This document shows, piece by piece, positions 13,391 through 21,792 of a DNA stretch of 21,897 bases; the stretch's first letter is position 1, and every line of letters starts with the position of its first letter. Origin of the DNA: CAYONQ01 sp964405375 (GTDB lineage Bacteria > Planctomycetota > Phycisphaerae > Sedimentisphaerales > Anaerobacaceae); NCBI GenBank assembly GCA_964405375.1, contig CAYONQ010000044.1, forward strand, positions 1 through 21,897, in the 5' to 3' direction. Below the pieces are notes generated by a model. That model ran no database searches, was not told where the DNA came from, and worked only from the letters and a program-made list of their open reading frames with translations. A program made the translations under genes and the position numbers.

Positions 13391-14917
13391 ATGGAGCTGA
13401 GCGGACTCGACCTTACCGTGTTTGTGGGGTTTATTGCGTTTGTGATTGGGGTAAGTTTATATGCGTCACGGAAGGAAGAGACAAGCGAAGATTACTTCTT
13501 AGCAGGCAGGAACCTATCGTGGTATCTGATAGGTTTTTCGCTTATTGCCTCGAACATATCGACGGAACATTTCGTCGGGATGGCGGGAAGGGGCTACGAC
13601 ATCGGGCTTGCGATAGCAAGCTATGAGTGGATAGCGGCGGTTACGTTAGTGATAGTAGCGTTATTTTTTCTGCCGCGTTTTTTACGCAGCGGGATATTTA
13701 CAATGCCGGAGTACTTAGAGTACCGTTACAACCTGACGGCACGAAGCGTGATGGCGTTATTTATGATGGTTGCATACGTTTTTGTAGCGTTGGCGTCGGT
13801 GCTTTACTCTGGGGCACTGGCGCTGAAATCCATATTTGATATTAACCTTGTAAAAGGGGTCTGGCTGATTGGTATTCTGGCGGGTGCATATACAATATAC
13901 GGCGGACTGAAGGCGGTCGTCTGGTCGGACTTGATTCAGGGGACAGCGCTACTTGGCGGGGGACTATTGGTGACGTTCTTAGGTTTCCGGGAAATCGGAG
14001 GTGTGGGTGAATTTCTGAATATGTCCGGTGACAAGCTTCATACGGTTCTTCCGTGGAACCACCCAGAGATGCCGTGGGTGGCGGTCTTTGTCGGGGGCCT
14101 GTGGATTCCAAATATCTTCTACTGGGGGTTGAACCAGTTCATAACCCAAAGGACATTAGGGGCCAAGAGCTTGTTGGAAGGCCAAAAAGGCATACTATTA
14201 GGGGCCTGTATGAAGCTGTTGATTCCCTTTATTGTGGTGTTCCCGGGGATAATGGCGCTACAGCTTTATGGGGACTCGATTCCGGAAGCGGACCAGGCGT
14301 ATCCGTATATGATAAAAAATATTTTACCTGCGGGCCTTCGAGGGATAATGTTTGCGGCGCTGTTCGGGGCGGTTATGAGCTCGCTGGATTCGATGCTCAA
14401 CTCCGCTTCGACAATTTTTACAATAGACCTCTATAAACGCTATCTGAACAGAGAGGCAAGCTCCCGTAAACTCGTTACGATAGGAAGAATCGCTACGGGG
14501 GCGTTCGTAGTAATCGGGTGTCTCTGGGCGCCGGCCATTGCCAGGTTCGGCAGTGTGTTCAAGTATATCCAGATGATATGGGGTTTTATCTCGCCCGGTA
14601 TCGTGGCGGCGTTTCTCTTCGGGATGATAGTGCCGCTGGCGCCGCCGGCGGCTGCTACAGGAGCGATGCTATTAGGAATTCCGGTGTATGGCCTGTGTTT
14701 GTGGGTTATGCCCAACGTGGCATTTTTGCATCATATGTTTATTACGTTTTGCGTTTTGATTCTATATATGGCAATCGTAACGGTCGTTAAACCTCTGAAA
14801 GAGCCGAAGAAACTGCCTGTTAATAAAGACATTGATATGAGAAGCAGCCGGGTGATTAAGATATGGGGCGCCATTGTGGTGGCGGCAACGGCGGCGCTGT
14901 ATATAATTTTCTGGTGA
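13391..14917 (+). CDS. Sodium:solute symporter (SSS/SGLT family), probably sugar
   Basis: The 508-residue membrane protein has the SSS layout. The N-terminal region reads SRKEETSEDYFLAGRNLSWYLIGFSLIASNISTEHFVGMAG, where DYFLAGR and the S/N-rich first helix of the sodium site are typical of SGLT transporters. Then come IFTMPEYLEYRYN, AYTIYGGLKAVVWSDLIQG, LNQFITQRTLGAKS and, near the sodium-2 site, GLRGIMFAALFGAVMSSLDSMLNSASTIF. About 13-14 hydrophobic segments are visible. It takes up a solute with Na+ across the inner membrane. The galactokinase gene begins 40 nt downstream, which suggests galactose or a related sugar. A weak AAGGA precedes the ATG at some distance. Confidence 0.9.
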   Translation: MELSGLDLTVFVGFIAFVIGVSLYASRKEETSEDYFLAGRNLSWYLIGFSLIASNISTEHFVGMAGRGYDIGLAIASYEWIAAVTLVIVALFFLPRFLRSGIFTMPEYLEYRYNLTARSVMALFMMVAYVFVALASVLYSGALALKSIFDINLVKGVWLIGILAGAYTIYGGLKAVVWSDLIQGTALLGGGLLVTFLGFREIGGVGEFLNMSGDKLHTVLPWNHPEMPWVAVFVGGLWIPNIFYWGLNQFITQRTLGAKSLLEGQKGILLGACMKLLIPFIVVFPGIMALQLYGDSIPEADQAYPYMIKNILPAGLRGIMFAALFGAVMSSLDSMLNSASTIFTIDLYKRYLNREASSRKLVTIGRIATGAFVVIGCLWAPAIARFGSVFKYIQMIWGFISPGIVAAFLFGMIVPLAPPAAATGAMLLGIPVYGLCLWVMPNVAFLHHMFITFCVLILYMAIVTVVKPLKEPKKLPVNKDIDMRSSRVIKIWGAIVVAATAALYIIFW

Positions 14918-14957
14918 GCAAAGGTAAAAGATACAACAAATAAATAAAAGGGTTTGA

Positions 14958-16151
14958 ATGAGTGACGGTTACAATACTCTGATTAAAGAAGTATCGGGGA
15001 ATTTTTCAGACGTTTACGGCGGGCAGAGGCCTATCTTTATCAGTCGTGCCGGCGGTAGAGTTGAGCTAATCGGCGGGCATACGGATTATAATGAGGGCTT
15101 TGTAATCGCCGCTGCGATAGAGAAGTGCTGCCTGGTAGCGACGTCAAGGCGAACAGATAATAAAATCTGCCTTTATTCAGAACTGGCTAAAGAGAGACAC
15201 GAATTTGAGCTATCAAGTGACTTAGGGGCTGTCGAGGATTGCAAATGGGCCAATTACGGCAGAGGGGTGGCGGCGTTGCTGTTAAGTGAGGGTTTGGCTG
15301 TAAAAGGTGCGAATCTATACATTGCCAGCGATATACCCGTGGGTGCGGGTTTAGGCAGCTCGGCGGCCCTGGAAATATCGTTGGCAAAAGCGATGATACA
15401 TATCTCGCAGAGCGAATACGAGCCTGGGCCGATACGGCTTGCTCAAATATGCCAGGAAGCGGAGAACCGCTATGTAAACAGCCCGTGCGGGATAATGGAC
15501 CAAATCGCTTCTATCGCAGGTGCGAATGACAAGGCCGTTTTGTTGGACTGCCGGGACTTGGGTGTCAGGCATCTGCCCTTCGACAGCAACAACTGCCGTA
15601 TAATGATTTTCAATAGTATGGTTAAGCACGAAGTTGGCGGAGGGCAGTACGGTAAGCGTCGTGAGCAGTGCGAGCAGGCCTGCAGCGTGCTGAGTAAAAA
15701 GTGGCCTCATATCAAAACATTACGCGATGTAAACGAGTCTATGCTGAACTCATCGAAAGAGCAGTTAGGCGCATTGCTATTTTCGCGTGCCAGTTATATA
15801 ATAGGCGAGAATACGCGGGTCCTGGCTGCGGCTGAGGCGCTGGGGCAAAACGATATGGCTGAATTCGGCAAGCTGATGTGGCAGAGCCACTGCTCGGCGA
15901 GAGATTTATACGAGATATCGTGCGAGGAGACGGATTTTCTGGCTGAGCAAATCTCCCAATGTGATGAGGCATACGGTGGGAGAATCAGCGGCGGCGGGTT
16001 CGGCGGGTCGGTTGTAGCATTAGTCAGGAGTGATGCGGCTGAAAGAATAAGCCAGAAGGTGTATGAGGCCTACAGGGATAGATTTTCTCTGGACTGTGAG
16101 ATTTATCCGGTCAGGTGCCGGGGTGGGACGGAAATTATAGAAATAAAATAA
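14958..16151 (+). CDS. galK: Galactokinase (GHMP kinase family)
   Basis: The 397-residue product phosphorylates galactose at C1 with ATP, the entry step of the Leloir pathway. The substrate motif is GGRVELIGGHTDYNEG (32-47), the ATP loop is VGAGLGSSAALE (128-139), the likely catalytic Asp is in GIMDQ (D181), and the GHMP motif 3 is SGGGFGGSVVAL near the C-terminus. The usual GEHTDY is GGHTDY here. A substitution at that Glu also occurs in a galactokinase subgroup of Clostridia and relatives, so this need not mean a different substrate, but a related sugar cannot be excluded. The ATG at 14958 has AAAGGG 6 nt upstream. The stop abuts the pyrK region, so these genes are likely read together. Confidence 0.88.
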   Translation: MSDGYNTLIKEVSGNFSDVYGGQRPIFISRAGGRVELIGGHTDYNEGFVIAAAIEKCCLVATSRRTDNKICLYSELAKERHEFELSSDLGAVEDCKWANYGRGVAALLLSEGLAVKGANLYIASDIPVGAGLGSSAALEISLAKAMIHISQSEYEPGPIRLAQICQEAENRYVNSPCGIMDQIASIAGANDKAVLLDCRDLGVRHLPFDSNNCRIMIFNSMVKHEVGGGQYGKRREQCEQACSVLSKKWPHIKTLRDVNESMLNSSKEQLGALLFSRASYIIGENTRVLAAAEALGQNDMAEFGKLMWQSHCSARDLYEISCEETDFLAEQISQCDEAYGGRISGGGFGGSVVALVRSDAAERISQKVYEAYRDRFSLDCEIYPVRCRGGTEIIEIK

Positions 16152-16169
16152 ATGGGAGAAGGTTGTTCG

Positions 16170-17096
16170 GTGGCAAGTAAGGGGATATTCAGGGCTGTTG
16201 TGAGTGCCAACAGGCGAATTGGCGAGCGGTTCTACCGGCTGGGCCTGGACTTCGAAGGCGCCGCAGCAGAGGCATTTGCCGGGGCCAGGCCGGGGCAGTT
16301 TGCCGAGCTTGACCTTTGTGGAGCCGGTCTGCCGACAGCAGAGAAGATACCGGAAGAATTAGCTGATTCGGCGAGGCGTAAGATACTGCTGCGGCGGCCG
16401 TTTAGTTTCTGCGATGTTAATAGCAAAGGAAATAAGACCTCGGTCGAGATTCTTTACTGTGTTGTCGGGCCTGCGAGCTTGCGGATGACGACTTTGGCGG
16501 CGGGTGATACGATTAGTGTTATTGGCCCGTTGGGCAATGGTTTCCGGATGCCGGTGGACAGGAAGTGGGCGGTGCTGGTGGCTGGCGGGATGGGTGCAGG
16601 GCCTTTGCAGTATCTTGCCAAGTTTCTCTCTGTCAACCACGAGGATATCGAGGCCATAGTTTTTGCCGGTGCCAAGAGCAAATTTGACCTGCCATTTGAG
16701 AGACGGCTGGATGAGATTTCACAACAATTAGGGTTTTCGTTGGCGGAGTTTGCCAAGTATGGCGTAAAATCGTCGGTGGCGACGGACGATGGGTCGGCGG
16801 GGTTTGCCGGGCCTGTTACAGACTGTTTGCTCGAATGGCTCGAAAATCATAAGCCGCCGAGTCGAGAGATAATTATCTATAGCTGCGGACCTGAGGCGAT
16901 GTTGGCGAAGGTGGCTAAAATTGCGAAAGAGCGAAATATCGACTGCCAAGTCTGTATGGAACGGATGATGGCCTGCGGGATTGGGGTATGTCAGAGCTGT
17001 GCGGTGGAATGTAAAGTTGAAGGTTCGAATGAAACAGTTTATAAGTTATGCTGTGAGGATGGGCCGGTGTTTGACAGTAAGGAAGTAGTGTTTTAG
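16170..17096 (+). CDS. pyrK: Dihydroorotate dehydrogenase B, electron transfer subunit
   Basis: The 308-residue FAD/2Fe-2S protein passes electrons from PyrD to NAD+ in pyrimidine synthesis. It has a ferredoxin-reductase-like FAD domain (RPGQFAELDL, RRPFSFCDV, GPLGNGFRM), an NAD domain (AVLVAGGMGAGPLQYLAKFL, YSCGPEAML) and the C-terminal cluster site CGIGVCQSC followed by CCEDGPVF. The GTG at 16170 is preferred because GGAGAAGG lies 7 nt before it. The alternative ATG at 16152 directly follows the galK stop and has no Shine-Dalgarno. Its partner gene pyrD lies 2.07 kb downstream, past a restriction-modification insertion. Confidence 0.9.
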   Translation: MASKGIFRAVVSANRRIGERFYRLGLDFEGAAAEAFAGARPGQFAELDLCGAGLPTAEKIPEELADSARRKILLRRPFSFCDVNSKGNKTSVEILYCVVGPASLRMTTLAAGDTISVIGPLGNGFRMPVDRKWAVLVAGGMGAGPLQYLAKFLSVNHEDIEAIVFAGAKSKFDLPFERRLDEISQQLGFSLAEFAKYGVKSSVATDDGSAGFAGPVTDCLLEWLENHKPPSREIIIYSCGPEAMLAKVAKIAKERNIDCQVCMERMMACGIGVCQSCAVECKVEGSNETVYKLCCEDGPVFDSKEVVF

Positions 17097-17154
17097 CCAC
17101 AGATTTCACGAAAAAATATAGACATAAAGAGCTTCTACATAGAGGAATGAAAAG

Positions 17155-18015
17155 ATAAAAACATTTGAAAAGCACAACCACACAATAATATGGGGTGACG
17201 CGATTGATGTACTTTCTGATGAAATACAAGACAGCTCCATTGATTTGATATTTGCTGACCCTCCATATAATATCGGCAAGAATTTTAACGGCACAAAAGA
17301 TAAATGGGAATCAGATAAAGATTACCTTGAATGGAGTTACCAGTGGCTTGATTTATGTATCAAAAAGCTCAAATCTAACGGCAGCTTTTATGTAATGACA
17401 TCAACTCAAAATATGCCATATTTTGATATTTATTTACGAAAACACCTGACAATACTTTCACGAATTGTGTGGTACTACGATAGCTCAGGTGTTCAAGCCA
17501 AAAAGTATTATGGTTCTCTATACGAACCTATCCTTTTTTGTGTTAAAGATAAAAATAACTACATTTTCAATTCAGAAGATATTCTTGTAGAAGCAAAAAC
17601 AGGAGCTGTAAGAAAACTAATTGACTATCGAAAGCCTATACCAACAGTATATAATTCCAAAAAAGTTCCTGGTAACGTATGGGAAATTCCAAGGGTAAGG
17701 TATCGTATGAATGAATACGAAAATCATCCCACCCAAAAGCCGATAGCATTGTTAGAAAAAATTGTTAAAGCGAGTAGTAACGAAGGTGATGTTGTTCTCG
17801 ATCCTCTTTCTGGGACGTTTACAACCTCATATGTCGCAAAGCAGCTCAAGAGAAAATCAATTGGAATAGAAATACAAGAAGAATATGTGAAGATAGGATT
17901 GCGGAGACTTAAAATAGCCTCGGAGTACAAAGGGGAACCTTTACAAAAGGAACGGCGGTCATTCGAACTTTCTAAAGATAAAAGACAGACAATATTAAAT
18001 TTCTCAGAGGGATAG
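17155..18015 (+). CDS. YhdJ-like adenine-specific DNA methyltransferase of a type II system; start codon abnormal
   Basis: The product is a beta-class methyltransferase close to E. coli YhdJ: IFADPPYNIGKNFNG (motif IV), RIVWYYDSSGVQAKKYYGSL, VPGNVWEIPRVRY, YENHPTQKP and the unusual motif I LDPLSGTFTT (YhdJ has F rather than G at that place too). YhdJ is reported to methylate adenine in ATGCAT. Homology continues upstream of the first usable in-frame start (TTG 17245) through HTIIWGDAIDVLSDEIQDSSIDL to about 17161. The frame opens after TAG 17140-17142 and has no ATG, GTG or TTG before 17245. Either AUA at 17155 is used (AGAGGA 8 nt upstream), or a 1-nt error hides a start at ATG 17147. The sequence is AT-rich, unlike pyrK. 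The endonuclease gene follows after 1 nt. Confidence 0.88.
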   Translation: MKTFEKHNHTIIWGDAIDVLSDEIQDSSIDLIFADPPYNIGKNFNGTKDKWESDKDYLEWSYQWLDLCIKKLKSNGSFYVMTSTQNMPYFDIYLRKHLTILSRIVWYYDSSGVQAKKYYGSLYEPILFCVKDKNNYIFNSEDILVEAKTGAVRKLIDYRKPIPTVYNSKKVPGNVWEIPRVRYRMNEYENHPTQKPIALLEKIVKASSNEGDVVLDPLSGTFTTSYVAKQLKRKSIGIEIQEEYVKIGLRRLKIASEYKGEPLQKERRSFELSKDKRQTILNFSEG

Positions 18016-18016
18016 A

Positions 18017-19153
18017 ATGGAGCACGAGTTTACTAAGAAAATCAAAAAGATATTGAAAAAGGATTTTGGTGAGTTTTCCGATAGAGTGTTTTCTGAAAGC
18101 CAGATTGTTCAGTATCTTAACATAAAGACAAAATCTGCAAATAAAGGCTCAAAATCACGAGGTAGTTTCGCCAATTTGTACGCCATATATGTATTAGTTG
18201 AAGACTATATCTCAAAAGATTTTCACAAAACTGGGAAATACGCAGAGTATGAAGGTGCAGTTTTTACAAACCTTTTCAAGAGGCAACGTGAATTACCATT
18301 TGGGCAAAAGCTTCAGAACCATGCTTTGAATCATAGGATGAATGAAGAATTTAAGAAATATTTTCCAACCTGTGATTATATTCCAATTCTCAGGAATCCC
18401 GAGACAAACAGATATTGGTTTAATGAAAATTTACTAAAAATTAAAGTTGATGCAAAAGAGTACAATCTGGCGAAAACAATAATCCAGATTGTCGATACTT
18501 ATGTTAAAGCCAAGAAAAGCGCCTTCGAAAAATTTATTCAATTTTGTGAAGGCGCCCAAAAGTTAAAAAAGAAAGGATTGATTAACTTTATAGCCAGTTT
18601 GGTAGAACCAACTACAGATGCCAGAGTATTTGAAATAGTAAGTTATAGCATATTAAAATACTACTATCACAATCAGCACATTTATTGGGGGTTTGAGATT
18701 GACAAAATTCAGGAGGAAAATTTGAGGCTTTTCAAAACGGGGCGTACAAATGCGAACGATGGTGGAATTGACTTTGTAATGAAACCGTTAGGACGCTTTT
18801 TTCAGGTAACTGAAACTGTGGATGTAAATAAATATTTTCTGGACATTGATAAGATCGAAAAATATCCAATAACATTTGTAGTAAAATCTTCAGACTCGGT
18901 CCCGGCGCTAAAAAGCAAAATACAAAAACAAGCTGAAAAGCAATATTCAATTAAGGCTATTGTTTCACGATACATGAAATGTATTGAGGAAATAATCAAT
19001 ATACCTATCCTCCTGGATAGATTTCGAGAAGCCACTGAACAAAACCATTTAGATGGTATCTTTATTGAGATTATTAAACAAAGCAAAGTAGAGTTCAGTT
19101 ATGAAGATGACTATGACATAAGTAATTATGAAGATATTAATATATCCGAATAA
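18017..19153 (+). CDS. Putative type II restriction endonuclease partnered with the YhdJ-like methyltransferase
   Basis: The 378-residue product starts 1 nt after the methyltransferase stop with AGAGG 6 nt upstream, so it is coupled. It is Lys- and Ile-rich and AT-rich like its partner. A nuclease-like core is visible late in the protein: helix DARVFEIVSYSILKYYY (201-217), then TNANDGGIDFVMK (244-256) and GRFFQVTETVDV (259-270). DGGID followed by a strand with Q-x-T resembles the Mrr-type variant D...QxK of PD-(D/E)XK nucleases, with Thr in place of Lys. The N-terminal 200 residues are of unknown fold. If the methyltransferase target is ATGCAT, this should cut there (as NsiI and AvaIII do), but I cannot identify the family from sequence. 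Confidence 0.65.
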   Translation: MEHEFTKKIKKILKKDFGEFSDRVFSESQIVQYLNIKTKSANKGSKSRGSFANLYAIYVLVEDYISKDFHKTGKYAEYEGAVFTNLFKRQRELPFGQKLQNHALNHRMNEEFKKYFPTCDYIPILRNPETNRYWFNENLLKIKVDAKEYNLAKTIIQIVDTYVKAKKSAFEKFIQFCEGAQKLKKKGLINFIASLVEPTTDARVFEIVSYSILKYYYHNQHIYWGFEIDKIQEENLRLFKTGRTNANDGGIDFVMKPLGRFFQVTETVDVNKYFLDIDKIEKYPITFVVKSSDSVPALKSKIQKQAEKQYSIKAIVSRYMKCIEEIINIPILLDRFREATEQNHLDGIFIEIIKQSKVEFSYEDDYDISNYEDINISE

Positions 19154-19162
19154 GAGAATGGT

Positions 19163-20125
19163 ATGGCAGAAGAAGTTGATATATCGGTAGAATTTGCGGG
19201 ATTGAAGTTAGCTAATCCGGTGTTTACGGCGTCGGGGACGTGCGGATATGCGGACGAATTGGCTGAGTTTGTGGATATCAGCCGGCTCGGCGGGTTTATT
19301 ACAAAAAGTATCACCGTAAGCCCGCGAAAAGGTAACGCTACGCCGAGAATTGTCGAGACGGATTCGGGGATGCTTAACGCTATCGGATGGGCCAATGTCG
19401 GATTAGAGAAATTCATCGAAGAAAAATTGCCGATTTTAGAGAAGGAGTCCGCCGCTATTTTTGTTAACGTGGCCGGTGAGACGATTGACGAATACGTGGC
19501 TGTGGCGGAGCGGCTGGCGAGTGAAAAGGCGATAGCGGGGTTTGAGCTGAACATTAGCTGTCCGAATGTCGAGCGTGGCGGTATAAGTTTCGGCACAGAC
19601 CCGCAGCAGACGACGGAGGTTACGTCGGCGGTGAAGAAGGTGCTGGATTCCCGCTTTCGCGGGAATGACAAGGCCAGTGAGAAGATTCTAATGGTCAAGC
19701 TGTCGCCGGCGGTTACGGATATAAGCGTAATTGCCCGTGCGGCGGTCGATGCGGGCGCCGATGCGCTTAGCCTGATAAATACCTTTACGGCGATGGCTAT
19801 CGATATCGAGACCGGCAGACCGATTCTGGCCAACAAAACGGGGGGACTATCGGGGCCGGCGATAAAGCCGATAGCGGTTTACCTGGTCAACAAGGTTTAT
19901 AACGAGGTCGCTAAAGATAAAGGGATACCGATTTTAGGGATGGGAGGAATCAGGACAGCATCGGATGCGATTGAGTTTATAATTGCGGGGGCGACGGCGG
20001 TGGCTGTGGGGACGGCGAATTTCGTTGAGCCGGGATGCACAATAGAAATTATAGAAGGTATAAAAAAATATTGCGTTCGTAAAAAAACGAATATCAAAGA
20101 ACTGATTGGCTCGGCTGGAGGATAA
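19163..20125 (+). CDS. pyrD: Dihydroorotate dehydrogenase B, catalytic subunit, with an in-frame palindromic repeat
   Basis: The 320-residue FMN enzyme oxidises dihydroorotate to orotate, using PyrK and NAD+ (class 1B). Visible features are FTASGTCGYADE (21-32), GGFITKSIT, NPRI-like TPRIVET, the catalytic loop ELNISCPNVERGG with Cys133 as base, MVKLSPAVTDI, DALSLINT, GGLSGPAIKP and GMGGIRTASDAIEFIIAGA. Residues 161-170 (LDSRFRGNDK) are an extra loop absent from the usual alignment and encoded by a palindromic repeat. The ATG at 19163 follows the restriction gene stop by 9 nt with AAGAGA before it. The stop at 20125 overlaps the Shine-Dalgarno of the GH28 gene. Codon use is GC-richer than the inserted pair before it. 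Confidence 0.93.
   Translation: MAEEVDISVEFAGLKLANPVFTASGTCGYADELAEFVDISRLGGFITKSITVSPRKGNATPRIVETDSGMLNAIGWANVGLEKFIEEKLPILEKESAAIFVNVAGETIDEYVAVAERLASEKAIAGFELNISCPNVERGGISFGTDPQQTTEVTSAVKKVLDSRFRGNDKASEKILMVKLSPAVTDISVIARAAVDAGADALSLINTFTAMAIDIETGRPILANKTGGLSGPAIKPIAVYLVNKVYNEVAKDKGIPILGMGGIRTASDAIEFIIAGATAVAVGTANFVEPGCTIEIIEGIKKYCVRKKTNIKELIGSAGG
19646..19669. repeat. Palindromic repeat inserted in frame inside pyrD
   Basis: The core TTCCCGC-TTTC-GCGGGAA forms a perfect 7-bp stem and is bounded by GA and TGAC. Its GGAATGACA ending is shared with the intergenic palindrome at 10041-10098. It is read as DSRFRGND within PyrD. Confidence 0.8.
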
Positions 20126-20127
20126 AA

Positions 20128-21792
20128 ATGAAACGATTCTATCTATTACTGCTGACAATTATTTTAGTATCTGGCGGGACAAGCTGGTGTGCAGCCGGTA
20201 AAGACAAGGGCGGCTCAAAAAGCTATGTTTTTAATATAGCCGATTATGGTGCTGTTGGTGACGGCGTTACAAAGAACACCGATGCAATAAAGAAGACGAT
20301 AGCGGGCTGTGTAAAAGCGGGCGGCGGGACGGTGTGGGTGCCTGCGGGCAAATTCTTAACCGGCCCGATTGAGCTGAAAAGCAATATAACGCTGCACATC
20401 GACGCCGGTGCGCACCTTTTATTCAGCCAGGATGTCAACGATTACCCGACGGTGCAAAGCCGATGGTACGGGACGGAGCAACACGGCTTTATGTCCTGTA
20501 TTTTCGCCAGGGACAGCGAGAACGTTACGGTTACCGGAAGAGGTGTCGTTGACGGGCAGGGCGAATACTGGTGGAAGCTGTTTCGCCAGAAAAGTGAGGA
20601 GCGTAGCGAGCGTGTGCGGAGTCGGCGGGCGGAGTTTATGCGTCTTACCAGAGAGAGGTTCGGCCGCGACCAGACGAGGTTCGGGCGGCCATCGCTGGTT
20701 CAGTTTCTGAACTGTCGAAATGTTAGAATCGACGGTTTGAAGTTTGTCCGCTCGCCCTTCTGGGTGCTGCACCCGATATACTGTGAGAACGTAACGATAG
20801 ATGCGGTTATGGTTATCAGCCCGGCGGATTCGCCGAATACCGATGCGCTCGACATCGATTCGTGCAAAAACGTTTTGATTTCCAACAGCTATTTTGATGT
20901 CGGCGACGACTGTATCGTGATAAAGGCCGGCAGGGACGAGGACGGGAGGCGTGTTAACCGGCCTTCGGAGAACATAACAATCAGCAACTGTGTTATGGCG
21001 CGAGGTCACGGCGGTGTCGTGATTGGAAGCGAGATGTCGGGCGGGGTCAGAAACGTTGTGATTGACAACTGCATATTTACGCAGACGGACAGGGGGATAC
21101 GGCTGAAATCGAGGCGCGGCCGCGGCGGACTGGTTGAGGATATACGGGTCAACAATGTTATAATGAATGACGTTGTGTGTCCCTTCACTATAAATATGTT
21201 CTATTATAACAACGTGAACGACCCGAAACAGCCGGTCAACGAGGGGACGCCGATATTTCGGGATTTGCACTTCAGCAATATCACCGTGAAGAATGCCGAC
21301 TTTGCGGGCTTCTTTGCAGGGCTGGCGGAACTGCCTGTAGAGGGCATAACCTTCAGCAACGTGTATATCGATACGACGAAGGGGCGCAGATGGGACAATA
21401 TAGGCAAGCCCAGCGGCTACAGCGGCTCTCCGGCGATGGCTGAAGGGTATGACCGAATCGAAGGGTTCTTCTGCAAAAACATCAAGGACATCGTATTTCG
21501 AAACGTGCGGGTCAATACCAAGCAAGGCCCTGTTTTTATCTTCGAGGATACGGAGAACCTCGAAATTGACGGCTTTAAGACCGCCACTTCCGACAAGGAC
21601 ATACCGACTATTGAGCTTCGGCAGGTCAAAGCAGCTTCTATCGACGGTCGCCGAGGCGGCGAATCCGACGGGCCGTTTGTCAGGATTAGCGGAGCGCAGA
21701 CAAGGGATATTTTGCTAAGCGAAAGGATGAAACGAAGAAAAGGCGCTGTCATATTAGAGCCGGACGTCAGCAAGGATGCACTGATAAACTAA
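20128..21792 (+). CDS. Secreted GH28 polygalacturonase-like glycoside hydrolase
   Basis: The 554-residue product has a signal peptide (about 1-22) and a right-handed beta-helix of family GH28, which hydrolyses pectin backbones. FNIADYGAVGDGVTKNTDAI (35-54) is the usual start. The catalytic motifs are intact: NTDALD (237-242), GDD (259-261), GHGG (293-296) and RLK (325-327, the R-x-K motif). Repeats of N-V-x-I/ISN coils run through to the C-terminus. A basic segment rich in Arg and Glu (about 153-187) sits between the second and third coils and looks longer than usual. The gene begins 2 nt after pyrD with GGAGGA overlapping the pyrD stop, so they are coupled. It may act with the symporter and GalK on plant or algal polysaccharides. 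Confidence 0.9.
   Translation: MKRFYLLLLTIILVSGGTSWCAAGKDKGGSKSYVFNIADYGAVGDGVTKNTDAIKKTIAGCVKAGGGTVWVPAGKFLTGPIELKSNITLHIDAGAHLLFSQDVNDYPTVQSRWYGTEQHGFMSCIFARDSENVTVTGRGVVDGQGEYWWKLFRQKSEERSERVRSRRAEFMRLTRERFGRDQTRFGRPSLVQFLNCRNVRIDGLKFVRSPFWVLHPIYCENVTIDAVMVISPADSPNTDALDIDSCKNVLISNSYFDVGDDCIVIKAGRDEDGRRVNRPSENITISNCVMARGHGGVVIGSEMSGGVRNVVIDNCIFTQTDRGIRLKSRRGRGGLVEDIRVNNVIMNDVVCPFTINMFYYNNVNDPKQPVNEGTPIFRDLHFSNITVKNADFAGFFAGLAELPVEGITFSNVYIDTTKGRRWDNIGKPSGYSGSPAMAEGYDRIEGFFCKNIKDIVFRNVRVNTKQGPVFIFEDTENLEIDGFKTATSDKDIPTIELRQVKAASIDGRRGGESDGPFVRISGAQTRDILLSERMKRRKGAVILEPDVSKDALIN

Noticed and set aside
19126..19836. 236-codon minus-strand open frame
   Set aside because: Antisense to pyrD, Ser/Ile-rich and without recognisable motifs.
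20419..21525. 368-codon open frame on the minus strand
   Set aside because: Fully antisense to the GH28 gene, which has intact catalytic motifs. Long antisense frames are expected in this GC-richer codon pattern.
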